Below, piece by piece: positions 15,714 through 23,468 of a DNA stretch of 28,591 nt. Each line of letters opens with the position of its first letter. Position 1 is the stretch's first letter. The stretch comes from JBAPRR01 sp049281195 (GTDB lineage Bacteria > Actinomycetota > Acidimicrobiia > Acidimicrobiales > CAVXTF01), in contig JBAPRR010000281.1 of assembly GCA_049281195.1 (NCBI GenBank), positions 1-28,591 of the forward strand. Reading direction: 5' to 3'. A program made the position numbers and the translations under genes. A model generated the notes under the pieces. That model worked only from the letters and a program-made list of their open reading frames with translations, made no database searches and was not told where the DNA came from.

Positions 15714-16886
15714 GTGTCGGGGCGGGGACCTCACCAACGAAAGTCGACAGGTAAGGCTGGTGTCTGGTTGAGAGGCCGCGTAATTCCCGTACGAGGTATT
15801 TCGGCCGAAGATGAGCGGGCCTGGAGGGGTTTGGCGGCCCGGTCGGCCGAACCGAACCCCTTCTACGAACCTGACTGCGTGATCCCGGCCGCCGTTCACC
15901 AGTCTTTCGGGGCCGAAATCCAATTGGCAGTCGCCGAGGAAGGCGGACAATTCCATTGCGCGATCCCGATCCGGGAGGTGAACCGGTGGAAGTTCCCGTA
16001 TCCGGTGGTCACTTCGCAGGTGCGAAGAATGGGATATCTGGGTACTCCCCTGGTCGACGCCAATCACGGCGTGGAGTCGATCTCGGCGGTGCTGGAGACT
16101 CTGGCCCGGCGGCGGAGGGCCTTGCATGGTCGGATCTTCCTGCTTGATACATCAGGCGGTGACGGACCCGTTGCGCGATATTTGCGCCAGGCCGCTTCGA
16201 GGGGAAATTTCTCCCTTACGGCCTACCAAACCTGGGACCGCGGCAAGCTCGTCAGGCTCGAAAAGCCGACCTACGAGATGGTGCACAGCTCGAAGGCCAG
16301 GTACAACCTTCGCCGCCAGCAGAGGCTGCTCGCAGACGAGGTCGGAGAAGAAGTCGCCCTGGTCGACAGGACTTCCGATCCGTCGGCCCTCCAGGATTAC
16401 GTCGACCTCGAAGCAAGCGGTTACAAGGCCGCTCAGGGTGTGGCCATGGCGACCGTTCCCGGCGAGCCTGAGTATTTCGTCGACATGTGCCGGCGGTTCG
16501 CCGACTCGGGCCGGCTTCACGTGCTCGCCCTCATGGCGGGTGACAAAACCTTGGCCATGGAGATCTGGATCAGAGGAGGCGTCGGCCTCTTCATGATCAA
16601 GATCAGCTACGACGAGCGCTACAAGCGCTTCGGGCCGGGCGTCTTACTCCAGACGTCGGCAATAAGGCATTTTCACGAGAACACCGACGCAGCCTGGATC
16701 GACACATGCACATCTGAAGGTGCCGAACTGCTACTAAGGCTTTACCCGGGGCGCCGGAGTGTCGAAATGCTTTCCATAGTCCTTACGTCCAGCATTCTTG
16801 ACCGGGCGGTCGTCGCCGGCTTCGTCGGGCTCCGGCCGCTCCACAAGTATTTGTTCGACCTCAGGCACAGCAAGGAGGAGTTTTGA
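15714..16886 (+). CDS. GNAT-family acyltransferase, CelD/FemAB-like
   Basis: 390 residues from a GTG; a TTG at 15768 is an alternative because neither start has a clear ribosome site. The protein matches the CelD-type (Acetyltransf_6) double-GNAT family found in polysaccharide loci. Blocks include NPFYEPDCVIPA near residue 47, SSKARYNLRRQQRLL near 195-209, YVDLEASGYKAAQG and ISYDERYKRFGPGVLLQ. The last is the acyl-CoA/acyl-donor binding loop typical of the second GNAT domain. Related FemAB proteins transfer aminoacyl groups from tRNA, and CelD-like ones are thought to acylate glycans. No membrane segment is seen. Its position beside an amino acid:carrier ligase makes it a candidate aminoacyl or acyl transferase onto the polysaccharide (inference). 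The C-terminus ends directly before a long non-coding leader. Confidence 0.75.
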   Translation: MSGRGPHQRKSTGKAGVWLRGRVIPVRGISAEDERAWRGLAARSAEPNPFYEPDCVIPAAVHQSFGAEIQLAVAEEGGQFHCAIPIREVNRWKFPYPVVTSQVRRMGYLGTPLVDANHGVESISAVLETLARRRRALHGRIFLLDTSGGDGPVARYLRQAASRGNFSLTAYQTWDRGKLVRLEKPTYEMVHSSKARYNLRRQQRLLADEVGEEVALVDRTSDPSALQDYVDLEASGYKAAQGVAMATVPGEPEYFVDMCRRFADSGRLHVLALMAGDKTLAMEIWIRGGVGLFMIKISYDERYKRFGPGVLLQTSAIRHFHENTDAAWIDTCTSEGAELLLRLYPGRRSVEMLSIVLTSSILDRAVVAGFVGLRPLHKYLFDLRHSKEEF

Positions 16887-17289
16887 AGGGAGGTTCGGGG
16901 CCCACCGGAACGGGACGTCCCAGCGATCTCACAGCCACAGGAGCAACTCAGTTGCCGTTGGCCGAATGTTGATTCAACATAGAGCAGTCGGTGAGGTTTG
17001 CCGACCAGAATCGTTGTCACGGTTGTGTGGGAAATTCCTGCAGAGCCAGAAGGACCCAAAGCGCTCCACTGGCGGCTTTGCCGCTCCTGGAACGGCCCAT
17101 CTATTTCATGGGTCAGCGGCGGGGGGGAGTAAAGATGGTCGGTTCTCTCCGGGATGAGCAGATCCGGGGAAATCGGCGAAGAACTGTCGCGATTGAGCGA
17201 AGGGTGGGGTTTATGAGGGGGTTTATGCCTGGAGCGACGACCTGGTCTCGTCCAGAGCAGGGCCGGGCTGGCACAGGGTTCGGGTCACG
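16887..17289 (+). promoter_or_regulatory. Hairpin-rich 403-base intergenic leader of the sugar transferase gene
   Basis: No convincing gene was found here. Five consecutive hairpins can be drawn on the plus strand. They are GCAAC-TCA-GTTGC (16943-16955), the perfect inverted repeat ATGTTGATTCAACAT (16966-16980), GTCGG/CCGAC (16987-17005), GCGGC-TTT-GCCGC (17072-17084, extended by CCA/TGG outside) and CCCAT/ATGGG (17096-17112). I compared it by eye with c-di-GMP, cobalamin and mini-ykkC riboswitch cores and recognised none. It may be a cis-regulatory RNA, an operator-bearing promoter region, or both. Confidence 0.4.
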
Positions 17290-18870
17290 ATGAACGTCCG
17301 CCTTGACGACAGGCCCGAGTTTCCCCGCACCAAGCGCCGGTTCGGCAGATCCCAGGCCCGCGCCAACAGCCTCGGCGCTGTGATGTCGATTCCGGGCACC
17401 GTCGACGTGGCGGAGCTGGTCGAAGAGCCCGAGCTGCGGATGGCGTCGGACACCATGGACGTTCCCGAGGTGGCGGGCCGCCGGACACGAAGCGGTATAT
17501 GGGCGATGGCGATCGCCGATTTCATCTCGCTCACCCTTGCGTTGGCAGCAGGTCTTGCCTTTCTGGCCGAAGTTTCCAATCAGCCTGCAAACGGGATCGC
17601 ACGTTTCGGCGCCAACTTCGGTGACGACATCACCTTCCCGATCGTCACGCTCTTCGCCCTGGCGGTTTACGGGCTCTACCAGAAGAGCAACCGACGTTTC
17701 CGCAAGGAATCGTTCGGTGATCTCGGACGCATCGCGCACGCCATGGCAGTGGGCGGGTTCCTCACCCTTGGCGCCGGCGTTTTGATCCACCGGATCGACG
17801 GTGCCAGCGAGATCCACCCGGCTCAGCTCGCCTCTATCGCCATCATGGGCCTGATCTTCGTCCCGGTCGGCCGCGCCGCCGGTCGCCGGTTCCGCGTCTC
17901 CACTCAGGGAAATCGCGACCGCGTACTCATCGTCGGAAGCGGAATGATGGTCGAACGGATCCGTGGCTACTTCGAGTTCGACCCGTCAGTCGAGCTCGTC
18001 GGGGCCGTCGACGACGACCCCAAGCCGGGCTCCGACGTTGTGGGGACGACGGCTGACCTGCCGAGGCTCTGCAAGGAGCTCAACATCGATCGGGTTCTGA
18101 TCGGTTTCTCCCGCACCCACCCGAGCGATCTCGTGGAGCAGATGCGGCCCATGCAGGGCAAGGTCGCAATCTCGATCGTCCCGCGCTATTTCGAGCTCCT
18201 TTCCTGGCGCTCGCAGGTGGACGATCTCTGCGGTCTGCCGATGATCGACGTCGCTCCTCCCGAGCTCAGCACCTCCGCTCGTTTCATCAAGCGCACATTC
18301 GACGTGTCGGTGGCGTCCGCTGCCCTGATCGTCTTGTCTCCTGTGCTGCTCGTGGCGGCGATCGGTATCAAGCTCAGCTCTCCCGGCCCGGTGCTCTTCC
18401 GTCAACTCAGGGTGGGGCGATCAGGCAGGGCCTTTACGATCTACAAGCTCCGCACGATGCACACGAACGCTGAGCAGATCAAAGCTGATCTCGCGCAGGC
18501 GGTGGAGAACGGCGGGCTGTTCAAGATCAAGGAGGACCCGCGGATCCACCGCGTCGGCAAATTCCTCAGGAAGACGAGCCTGGACGAGATCCCTCAGCTG
18601 CTCAACGTCTTGAAGGGGGACATGGCTCTGGTCGGACCGAGGCCGTTCATCGTCGAGGAGTCAGAACGTCTCGACGGATGGGCAGCGCGCAGGTTCGAGG
18701 TCCGTCCCGGCCTCACCGGGCTGTGGCAGGTCTCGGGTCGGAGCAACCTGAACTTCGACGAGCTTCGCCGTCTCGACTACCTGTACGTGGCTTCGTGGTC
18801 CCTCAAGTGGGACCTACGGATCATGTGGCACACGCCGGCATGCGTCCTTCAGAGCAGAGGGGCTTACTGA
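17290..18870 (+). CDS. Polyprenyl-phosphate sugar-1-phosphate transferase (exopolysaccharide initiation)
   Basis: 526 residues. It starts repeat-unit assembly by moving a sugar-1-phosphate from a nucleotide sugar to undecaprenyl phosphate. The first half has four hydrophobic segments (from about residue 73 to 200), then a Rossmann-like CoA-binding region (RVLIVGSGMMVERI, then VGAVDDDP). The second half is the PF02397 catalytic domain: entry helix KRTFDVSVASAALIVLSP, SSPGPVLFRQLRVGRSG, FTIYKLRTM, the DE dyad in TSLDEIPQLLNVLKGDMALVGPRP, and RPGLTGLWQVSGRS. This is the WbaP-like large form. It precedes the carrier protein and ligase genes by about 210 bases and is the glycan anchor for the locus. 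The N-terminal 65 residues are variable. Confidence 0.93.
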   Translation: MNVRLDDRPEFPRTKRRFGRSQARANSLGAVMSIPGTVDVAELVEEPELRMASDTMDVPEVAGRRTRSGIWAMAIADFISLTLALAAGLAFLAEVSNQPANGIARFGANFGDDITFPIVTLFALAVYGLYQKSNRRFRKESFGDLGRIAHAMAVGGFLTLGAGVLIHRIDGASEIHPAQLASIAIMGLIFVPVGRAAGRRFRVSTQGNRDRVLIVGSGMMVERIRGYFEFDPSVELVGAVDDDPKPGSDVVGTTADLPRLCKELNIDRVLIGFSRTHPSDLVEQMRPMQGKVAISIVPRYFELLSWRSQVDDLCGLPMIDVAPPELSTSARFIKRTFDVSVASAALIVLSPVLLVAAIGIKLSSPGPVLFRQLRVGRSGRAFTIYKLRTMHTNAEQIKADLAQAVENGGLFKIKEDPRIHRVGKFLRKTSLDEIPQLLNVLKGDMALVGPRPFIVEESERLDGWAARRFEVRPGLTGLWQVSGRSNLNFDELRRLDYLYVASWSLKWDLRIMWHTPACVLQSRGAY

Positions 18871-19056
18871 GGCCAACCGCCTCCCGCCCGCCTCGATTTG
18901 TCGGTGACAGTCAAGGCATCATTGTTCTGAGCCTCTGTCGCGGAGGGTGTCAAGGTGCGCCTTCGACGGGTCGATGACACATCCGGGTCAACCGCCGTGC
19001 CGGGGTCGTGACGCCTCGCCTCGAGCATGACGGGAGACCCGCCAAAAGGGAAAGTA

Positions 19057-19077
19057 GCCCCTCAGGGGGCAGGAGGA
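19057..19077 (+). promoter_or_regulatory. Hairpin plus strong ribosome site before the carrier-protein gene
   Basis: GCCCC (19057-19061) pairs with GGGGC (19066-19070) around TCAG. It is followed at once by AGGAGGAG, which sets the ATG at 19081 as the start rather than the in-frame ATG at 19027. The hairpin borders the ribosome site and could modulate its access. The remaining gap after 18870 shows nothing else clear. Confidence 0.45.
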
Positions 19078-19080
19078 GAG

Positions 19081-19332
19081 ATGGCTGCTGACGAGCAGAT
19101 CAGGAGGGTGTTGGCCGAGCACGCAAGGCTGCCGGTCGACGTGTCCACGCTCGATGATCACGCTGACCTGTTCCAGGCCGGCATGACGTCGCATGCCAGC
19201 GTGAACGTCATGCTCGCCCTCGAGGAAGCTTTCGACGTCGAGTTCCCCGAGAGCATGCTCAGGAAAGCAACGTTCGAGTCCGTTTCGGCCATCCGGTCCG
19301 CGCTGGCCGCCCTTTCCGCGTTCGCGGTGTGA
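19081..19332 (+). CDS. Small carrier protein for aminoacyl thioesters
   Basis: 83 residues, four-helix acyl-carrier fold. The segment DLFQAGMTSHASVNVMLALE is the phosphopantetheine site; Ser37 (in GMTSHAS) aligns with the Ser of the canonical DSL motif, here preceded by Thr instead of Asp. VEFPESMLRKATFESVSAI is helix III and IV. The T-S spelling with a following hydrophobic helix matches the carrier proteins paired with amino acid:carrier protein ligases in rhizobia (family knowledge, recalled). The stop TGA overlaps the ligase start by 4 bases (GTGA), so the two are translationally coupled. The pantetheine is presumably added by the acpS product encoded at 15127-15525. Confidence 0.88.
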   Translation: MAADEQIRRVLAEHARLPVDVSTLDDHADLFQAGMTSHASVNVMLALEEAFDVEFPESMLRKATFESVSAIRSALAALSAFAV

Positions 19333-20273
19333 GCCGGATGACTACCGAAACTCGGCTCGCAGAGAACGACATCGACAACTACACGGCCTTTCGGTCCGCG
19401 CTTTTCGACGCAGGTCTTTTGATAGACACCGGCGTCGACGGCCTGTACGGCAAGTCCGAAACGTACGAGTCGATCGTGAGTGGCATGGACGCGCTCATCA
19501 CCCGCGAGATGGTCGACCGCCCGGCAGAGGTTCTTTCCTTCCCCCCCGTGATGGCCCGCTCCGTGTTCGACAAGACCGACTACCTCAAGTCTTTCCCTGA
19601 CCTGATGGGGTCTGTGCACACATTCAGAGGCACCGACCGCCAGCACAGAGAGCTCATCTCCCGTTACGAGGAGGGTGAGGACTGGTCTGCTTCGCTCGTT
19701 CCGGCCCAGGTGGTCCTGTGCTCGGCGACGTGCCACGTGATCTACCCGCTTTGTAGCGGAGCGCTACCGACCGAGGGTCGCCGGTTCGAGGTGAACGGCT
19801 ACTGCTTCCGCTGCGAGCCGAGCATCGACCCCACGCGCATGCAGGCGTTCCGGATGCACGAGTACGTCTACGTAGGTGATCCCGATACCGCACAGACCCA
19901 CCGCGACAACGGACTCGAGCGAGGGCTGAGGCTTCTTTCGCGCCTTGGTCTCGATGTCGAGGCCGAGCCGGCGAACGACCCGTTCTTCGGCCGGCTCGGA
20001 ACCATGCTCGCTGCCAACCAGCTCGACGAGGCACTCAAGATGGAGATCGTGACGCCCATCTGCTCCGAGGAGAAGCCGACGGCGATCATGTCCGCGAATT
20101 GCCACCGCGACCACTTCGGGATCCCTTTCGGCATCACCGACAGCTCCGGTGGGGTGGCCCACAGCGCATGCGTCGCTTTCGGGGTCGACCGCGTTACCCT
20201 CGCCCTGTTGCGCACACACGGCCTGGAGCCAGCCGTCTGGCCGGTACAGGTGCGCGATTTGCTCTGGCCCTGA
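19329..20273 (+). CDS. Amino acid:[carrier protein] ligase, class II aminoacyl-tRNA synthetase-like
   Basis: 314 residues from GTG (ATG at 19338 also possible). These enzymes are truncated homologues of the atypical methanogen seryl-tRNA synthetase. They lack a tRNA-binding domain, activate an amino acid with ATP, and load it onto the pantetheine of a carrier protein. Visible here are Cys131 (VVLCSATCH), Glu178 (FRMHEYV, motif 2) and Cys281 (AHSACVAFGVDR, motif 3). These match, with a shift of two or less, the zinc ligands I recall for the Bradyrhizobium enzyme (Cys131, Glu176, Cys279). The N-terminal block GVDGLYGKSETYESI and the motif-3 VDR are family typical. Amino acid specificity (Gly or Ala in studied members) cannot be read. 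The carrier gene is coupled upstream and the GH2 gene follows after 31 bases. Confidence 0.92.
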   Translation: MSRMTTETRLAENDIDNYTAFRSALFDAGLLIDTGVDGLYGKSETYESIVSGMDALITREMVDRPAEVLSFPPVMARSVFDKTDYLKSFPDLMGSVHTFRGTDRQHRELISRYEEGEDWSASLVPAQVVLCSATCHVIYPLCSGALPTEGRRFEVNGYCFRCEPSIDPTRMQAFRMHEYVYVGDPDTAQTHRDNGLERGLRLLSRLGLDVEAEPANDPFFGRLGTMLAANQLDEALKMEIVTPICSEEKPTAIMSANCHRDHFGIPFGITDSSGGVAHSACVAFGVDRVTLALLRTHGLEPAVWPVQVRDLLWP

Positions 20274-20304
20274 CCGAATCAGCCTGACTCTCCGAGGGCG
20301 GACG

Positions 20305-22806
20305 ATGGGGATCGATCTCCTCTCTGGGGTTACGTGGGAGTGCCGTGCGACCACACCGGGTGTGGTCAAGGATCCTGACGCCGCCGCTTCTCTGGATCCT
20401 CAAGGTTGGAGGTTCGCGCCCGTACCGGGCACCGCGGCCGCCGCGACCCGGATGGCCGGCGAAGACCCCGACTGGACCGACTACGACGCGAGCGACTGGT
20501 GGTTCCGGTGCAGTTTCGCTGCTGCGGGCGACCCTGCTTCTGGCCACTCCGGGACCAACCTGCTTCGCCTGGGGGGGATGGCGACGATCGCAGATGTGTG
20601 GCTCAACGGTCAGCACCTGCTTCGAAGCGAGAACATGTTCCGCTCGTACGAGATCGAGGTCGCTGACCTCCGCGAGTCGAACGAGCTGTACATAGGCCTC
20701 ACATCGCTCAAATCGTTCCTGGCCGAAAGGCGCAAGCGCCCCCGGTGGCGCACCTACCTCGTCTCGCACCAGAACCTCAGGTTCGTGAGGACGACCCTTT
20801 TGGGGCGCATGCCCGGATGGGCCGTCACCCCGGCCCCGGTGGGCCCGTACAGGTATGTCGAGCTGATCGCGGGATCAGGACCCCGCCTGACCCGACGTCG
20901 CGTGTTCACCTCATGTGCCGGGACCGGCGGGATCGTGAGGGTGGACTTGCGCGTACGGGGCGCCGGCGGTGCCTCGGGAGCGATCCTGTCTGTGGCCGGC
21001 CATGCGGCAGATATATCCGTCCATCCTGACGGCGACGAGCTGATGGTCACCGGCGAGGTCCGAGTGCCTGAAGTGGCCCGCTGGTGGCCGCATACGCACG
21101 GCACCCAGCCGCTATATCCGGTCGACCTCGAAATAGCGGGACAGCGCATCCACATAGGGCGCGTGGGTTTCAAGACGGTGGAGCTCGACCGCTCCGACGG
21201 CGGTTTCACCCTGTCGGTCAACGGCCGGCCCATCTTCTGCCGTGGAGCTGTGTGGATGCCCCCCGATCCCATCGGGCATGCACCCGATCGCGACGAGGTC
21301 CGAGCGACTCTCGAGATGGCCAAGGCCGCGAACCTGAACCTCATCCGTCTTCCGGGCACCGGCGTCTATCAGGACGAGTATTTCTGGAACACCTGCGACG
21401 AGCTCGGCCTACTTGTGTGGCAGGAGGGCATGCTCGCCTTCTGTGATCCACCGGAAGATCCCGAGTTCGTGAAGGAGCTCGAAGGAGAGCTGACCGAGCA
21501 GTTCGAGATGATCTCGGGACACCCGGCCCTGGCGATCGTCTGCGGCAACCAGGAGGTCGAAGAGCAGGCGGCGATGCAGTCCCTGCCGCGCGATAAGTGG
21601 CACTTCCTGATCTATGACGAGACGGTGCCGAAGCTCGTGGACGCCCTCCTACCCGGCATTCCCTACGTGACGTCCAACCCCACCGGTGGCACCGTCCCGT
21701 ACCAGATGGACACGGGCATCAGCCACTATTTCGGCGTCGGCGGTTACTTGCGGCCGGTGGAGGACGCCCGGCGCGCCAAGGTCAAATTCGCCTCTGAATG
21801 CCTGGCTTTTGCGCCACCCCCGGAGCGTCGGACCGTCGACGACGAATGTGGAGGCGCAGAGCGCGCCGGCCACGACCCGGGATGGAAGCTCGCGGTGCAC
21901 CATGACGCGGGACGATCATGGGACCTCGAGGACATGCAGAGTTACTACCTGCGCAAGATCTTCGCGGTCGACCCGTTCGAGCTGCGCTATCGCGATGCGG
22001 AGCGTGCTCTCGATTTGAGCAGGGCGACGGTCGCCACGCTGTTCGAGACTGTCTTGAGCGAATGGCGCCGGCCGGGATCGTCCTGTTCCGGAGCGATCGT
22101 CCTTGCTTTGCGCGACCTTCGTCCCGGACCGGGCTGGGGTGTGATCGACAGCTTCGGAAGGCCCAAGGCGCCATGGTTCGTGCTGAGAAGGGTGCATGCC
22201 CCTGTGGCACTCCTTTTGACCGACGAAGGCCTGAACGGTCTTTCCATACACCTGGTCAACGACAACCCCGGGGAGGTCACAGGAAGGCTCGTAGTCGAGC
22301 TCTTCGTGCGCGGCGAGCTGATGGTGGAGTCGGTGGAACGCCCGGTTTCACTTGACGCCTATTCGGGCGAGGTGGTCGAGGTGAGCGGGATGTTCGACGG
22401 GTTCAGGGATCTGACCGGCGCCTACGGGTTCGGTCCCCCTGCTTATGACGTGGTGTCCGCCAGGTTGGTCGGAGAAGACGGCGAGGACCTCGCAGGCGCC
22501 ATCCATCTACCCGGTGGCGTGATCAGGACCCACGAGTTCGACGTGGGCCTCGAAGCCGATCTGACAGAGAAGGACGGTATGTGGTCGATCGACATCTCGA
22601 CCACCAGGTTCGCCCAGTGGGTGGTGGTGGAAGTCCCCGGATTCAGGCCGGATGACTCGTGGTTCCATCTTCCCCCCGGAGGGCACAAGAAGGTCGTGCT
22701 CCACCCCCAGAAAGAGCCGGTGAGACCGGAGTCACTTCTGCCGCTGGCGGGCGAGGTACGGGCGCTGAACTCGGCCAGATCGGTCAGGTTTGCTGCACCG
22801 TCTTGA
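20305..22806 (+). CDS. Glycoside hydrolase family 2 (beta-mannosidase-like) protein
   Basis: 833 residues from the ATG at 20305, preceded by GAGGGCGG; upstream codons overlap the ligase and are a shadow. Domain order follows GH2: an N-terminal jelly-roll (W-rich, residues 35-200), an immunoglobulin-like domain (200-300), a TIM-barrel (about 300-620) and C-terminal beta domains. The general acid/base Glu417 sits in CGNQE (family GN[NHQ]E) and a nucleophile candidate is Glu498 in FASECLAF. CDELGLLVWQE is typical of GH2 mannosidases. No signal peptide is present, so it probably acts in the cytoplasm. It lies 31 bases after the ligase, so they likely share a transcript. A hydrolase for an intracellular glycoside or glycolipid intermediate is plausible. 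Its 3' end overlaps the convergent PAP2 gene by 23 bases. Confidence 0.85.
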   Translation: MGIDLLSGVTWECRATTPGVVKDPDAAASLDPQGWRFAPVPGTAAAATRMAGEDPDWTDYDASDWWFRCSFAAAGDPASGHSGTNLLRLGGMATIADVWLNGQHLLRSENMFRSYEIEVADLRESNELYIGLTSLKSFLAERRKRPRWRTYLVSHQNLRFVRTTLLGRMPGWAVTPAPVGPYRYVELIAGSGPRLTRRRVFTSCAGTGGIVRVDLRVRGAGGASGAILSVAGHAADISVHPDGDELMVTGEVRVPEVARWWPHTHGTQPLYPVDLEIAGQRIHIGRVGFKTVELDRSDGGFTLSVNGRPIFCRGAVWMPPDPIGHAPDRDEVRATLEMAKAANLNLIRLPGTGVYQDEYFWNTCDELGLLVWQEGMLAFCDPPEDPEFVKELEGELTEQFEMISGHPALAIVCGNQEVEEQAAMQSLPRDKWHFLIYDETVPKLVDALLPGIPYVTSNPTGGTVPYQMDTGISHYFGVGGYLRPVEDARRAKVKFASECLAFAPPPERRTVDDECGGAERAGHDPGWKLAVHHDAGRSWDLEDMQSYYLRKIFAVDPFELRYRDAERALDLSRATVATLFETVLSEWRRPGSSCSGAIVLALRDLRPGPGWGVIDSFGRPKAPWFVLRRVHAPVALLLTDEGLNGLSIHLVNDNPGEVTGRLVVELFVRGELMVESVERPVSLDAYSGEVVEVSGMFDGFRDLTGAYGFGPPAYDVVSARLVGEDGEDLAGAIHLPGGVIRTHEFDVGLEADLTEKDGMWSIDISTTRFAQWVVVEVPGFRPDDSWFHLPPGGHKKVVLHPQKEPVRPESLLPLAGEVRALNSARSVRFAAPS

Positions 22807-23467
22807 GCTCGGGCTCGTGACGATCGGCGTGCGTCAGGTCGATGTGGAGCAATGCGTCGATGATGAGGATCGTCCCCACCGACACGGCCAGTCCCGCCGC
22901 TATGTCGGTCAGGTAATGCCAGCGCAGCAGCATCAGCACCGCGGCCATCGCACAATCGACGATGATCGCTAGCACCAGCGCGAGCTTGCGGTAACGCGGC
23001 TTCACCGACAGGACGAACATCGTGGTGAGCGTGGCCACCGCCGTCATGTGGCCTGACGGGTAGGAGAGGGATCCTCCGAGCATCCGGTGCACGGCGGGTT
23101 TCGCGATGTACTCGGTGAGCCCGACCGCGGCGGCGGGGCCGAGAACGCAGGTGATGGCCCTGCGCCTGTCCCAGAACAGAGCGAGGACGAAGCACACCGC
23201 GAGTCCCGGAATTACGACTCGCGGACGACCCAGATCAGTGATGTAGGTGAGCGAGTGATGCATCCACTCCGACGGGAAGATGTCGTAGGCGATGCGGTCG
23301 GGCCAGGTCGGTCCGGGGCGGTACTTCACGTAGACCCCGAACGCGGCCATGGCGAAGAGCAGGATCAAGCCGATCACGATCCTGGTACCGATATGCCCGA
23401 TCGCCGGCCGCTCGGTTTTCCCGCCGTCTGAGCTCACGAGCGCCGGAGTGCCCGTCAGATTCGTCAT
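22784..23467 (-). CDS. PAP2-family membrane phosphatase
   Basis: 227 residues with about five or six membrane segments. PAP2 motifs: KPAVHR (residues 123-128), SYPSGH (catalytic His140 region), and HYLTD with catalytic His184 and Asp188. The Arg normally six residues before that His is replaced by Leu; Arg182, two residues away, may compensate. Members dephosphorylate phosphatidate, undecaprenyl pyrophosphate or related lipid phosphates at the outer membrane face. As the last gene of a polysaccharide operon, a role recycling undecaprenyl pyrophosphate is likely (inference). Its ATG is one base after the methyltransferase stop. Confidence 0.85.
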   Translation of the reverse strand: MTNLTGTPALVSSDGGKTERPAIGHIGTRIVIGLILLFAMAAFGVYVKYRPGPTWPDRIAYDIFPSEWMHHSLTYITDLGRPRVVIPGLAVCFVLALFWDRRRAITCVLGPAAAVGLTEYIAKPAVHRMLGGSLSYPSGHMTAVATLTTMFVLSVKPRYRKLALVLAIIVDCAMAAVLMLLRWHYLTDIAAGLAVSVGTILIIDALLHIDLTHADRHEPELKTVQQT

Positions 23468-23468
23468 C

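Noticed and set aside
16887..17289. c-di-GMP, cobalamin or mini-ykkC riboswitch
   Set aside because: I compared the conserved cores by eye and found no match.
16991..17293. 100-codon frame whose stop overlaps the sugar transferase start as ATGA
   Set aside because: The overlap looks like coupling, but third-position GC is low for this window, the protein is Arg/Gly-rich without any pattern, and hairpins run through it. It remains possible but unsupported.
19027..19080. Earlier ATG start for the carrier protein
   Set aside because: The strong AGGAGGAG ribosome site lies directly before the ATG at 19081, and the extension contains the hairpin.
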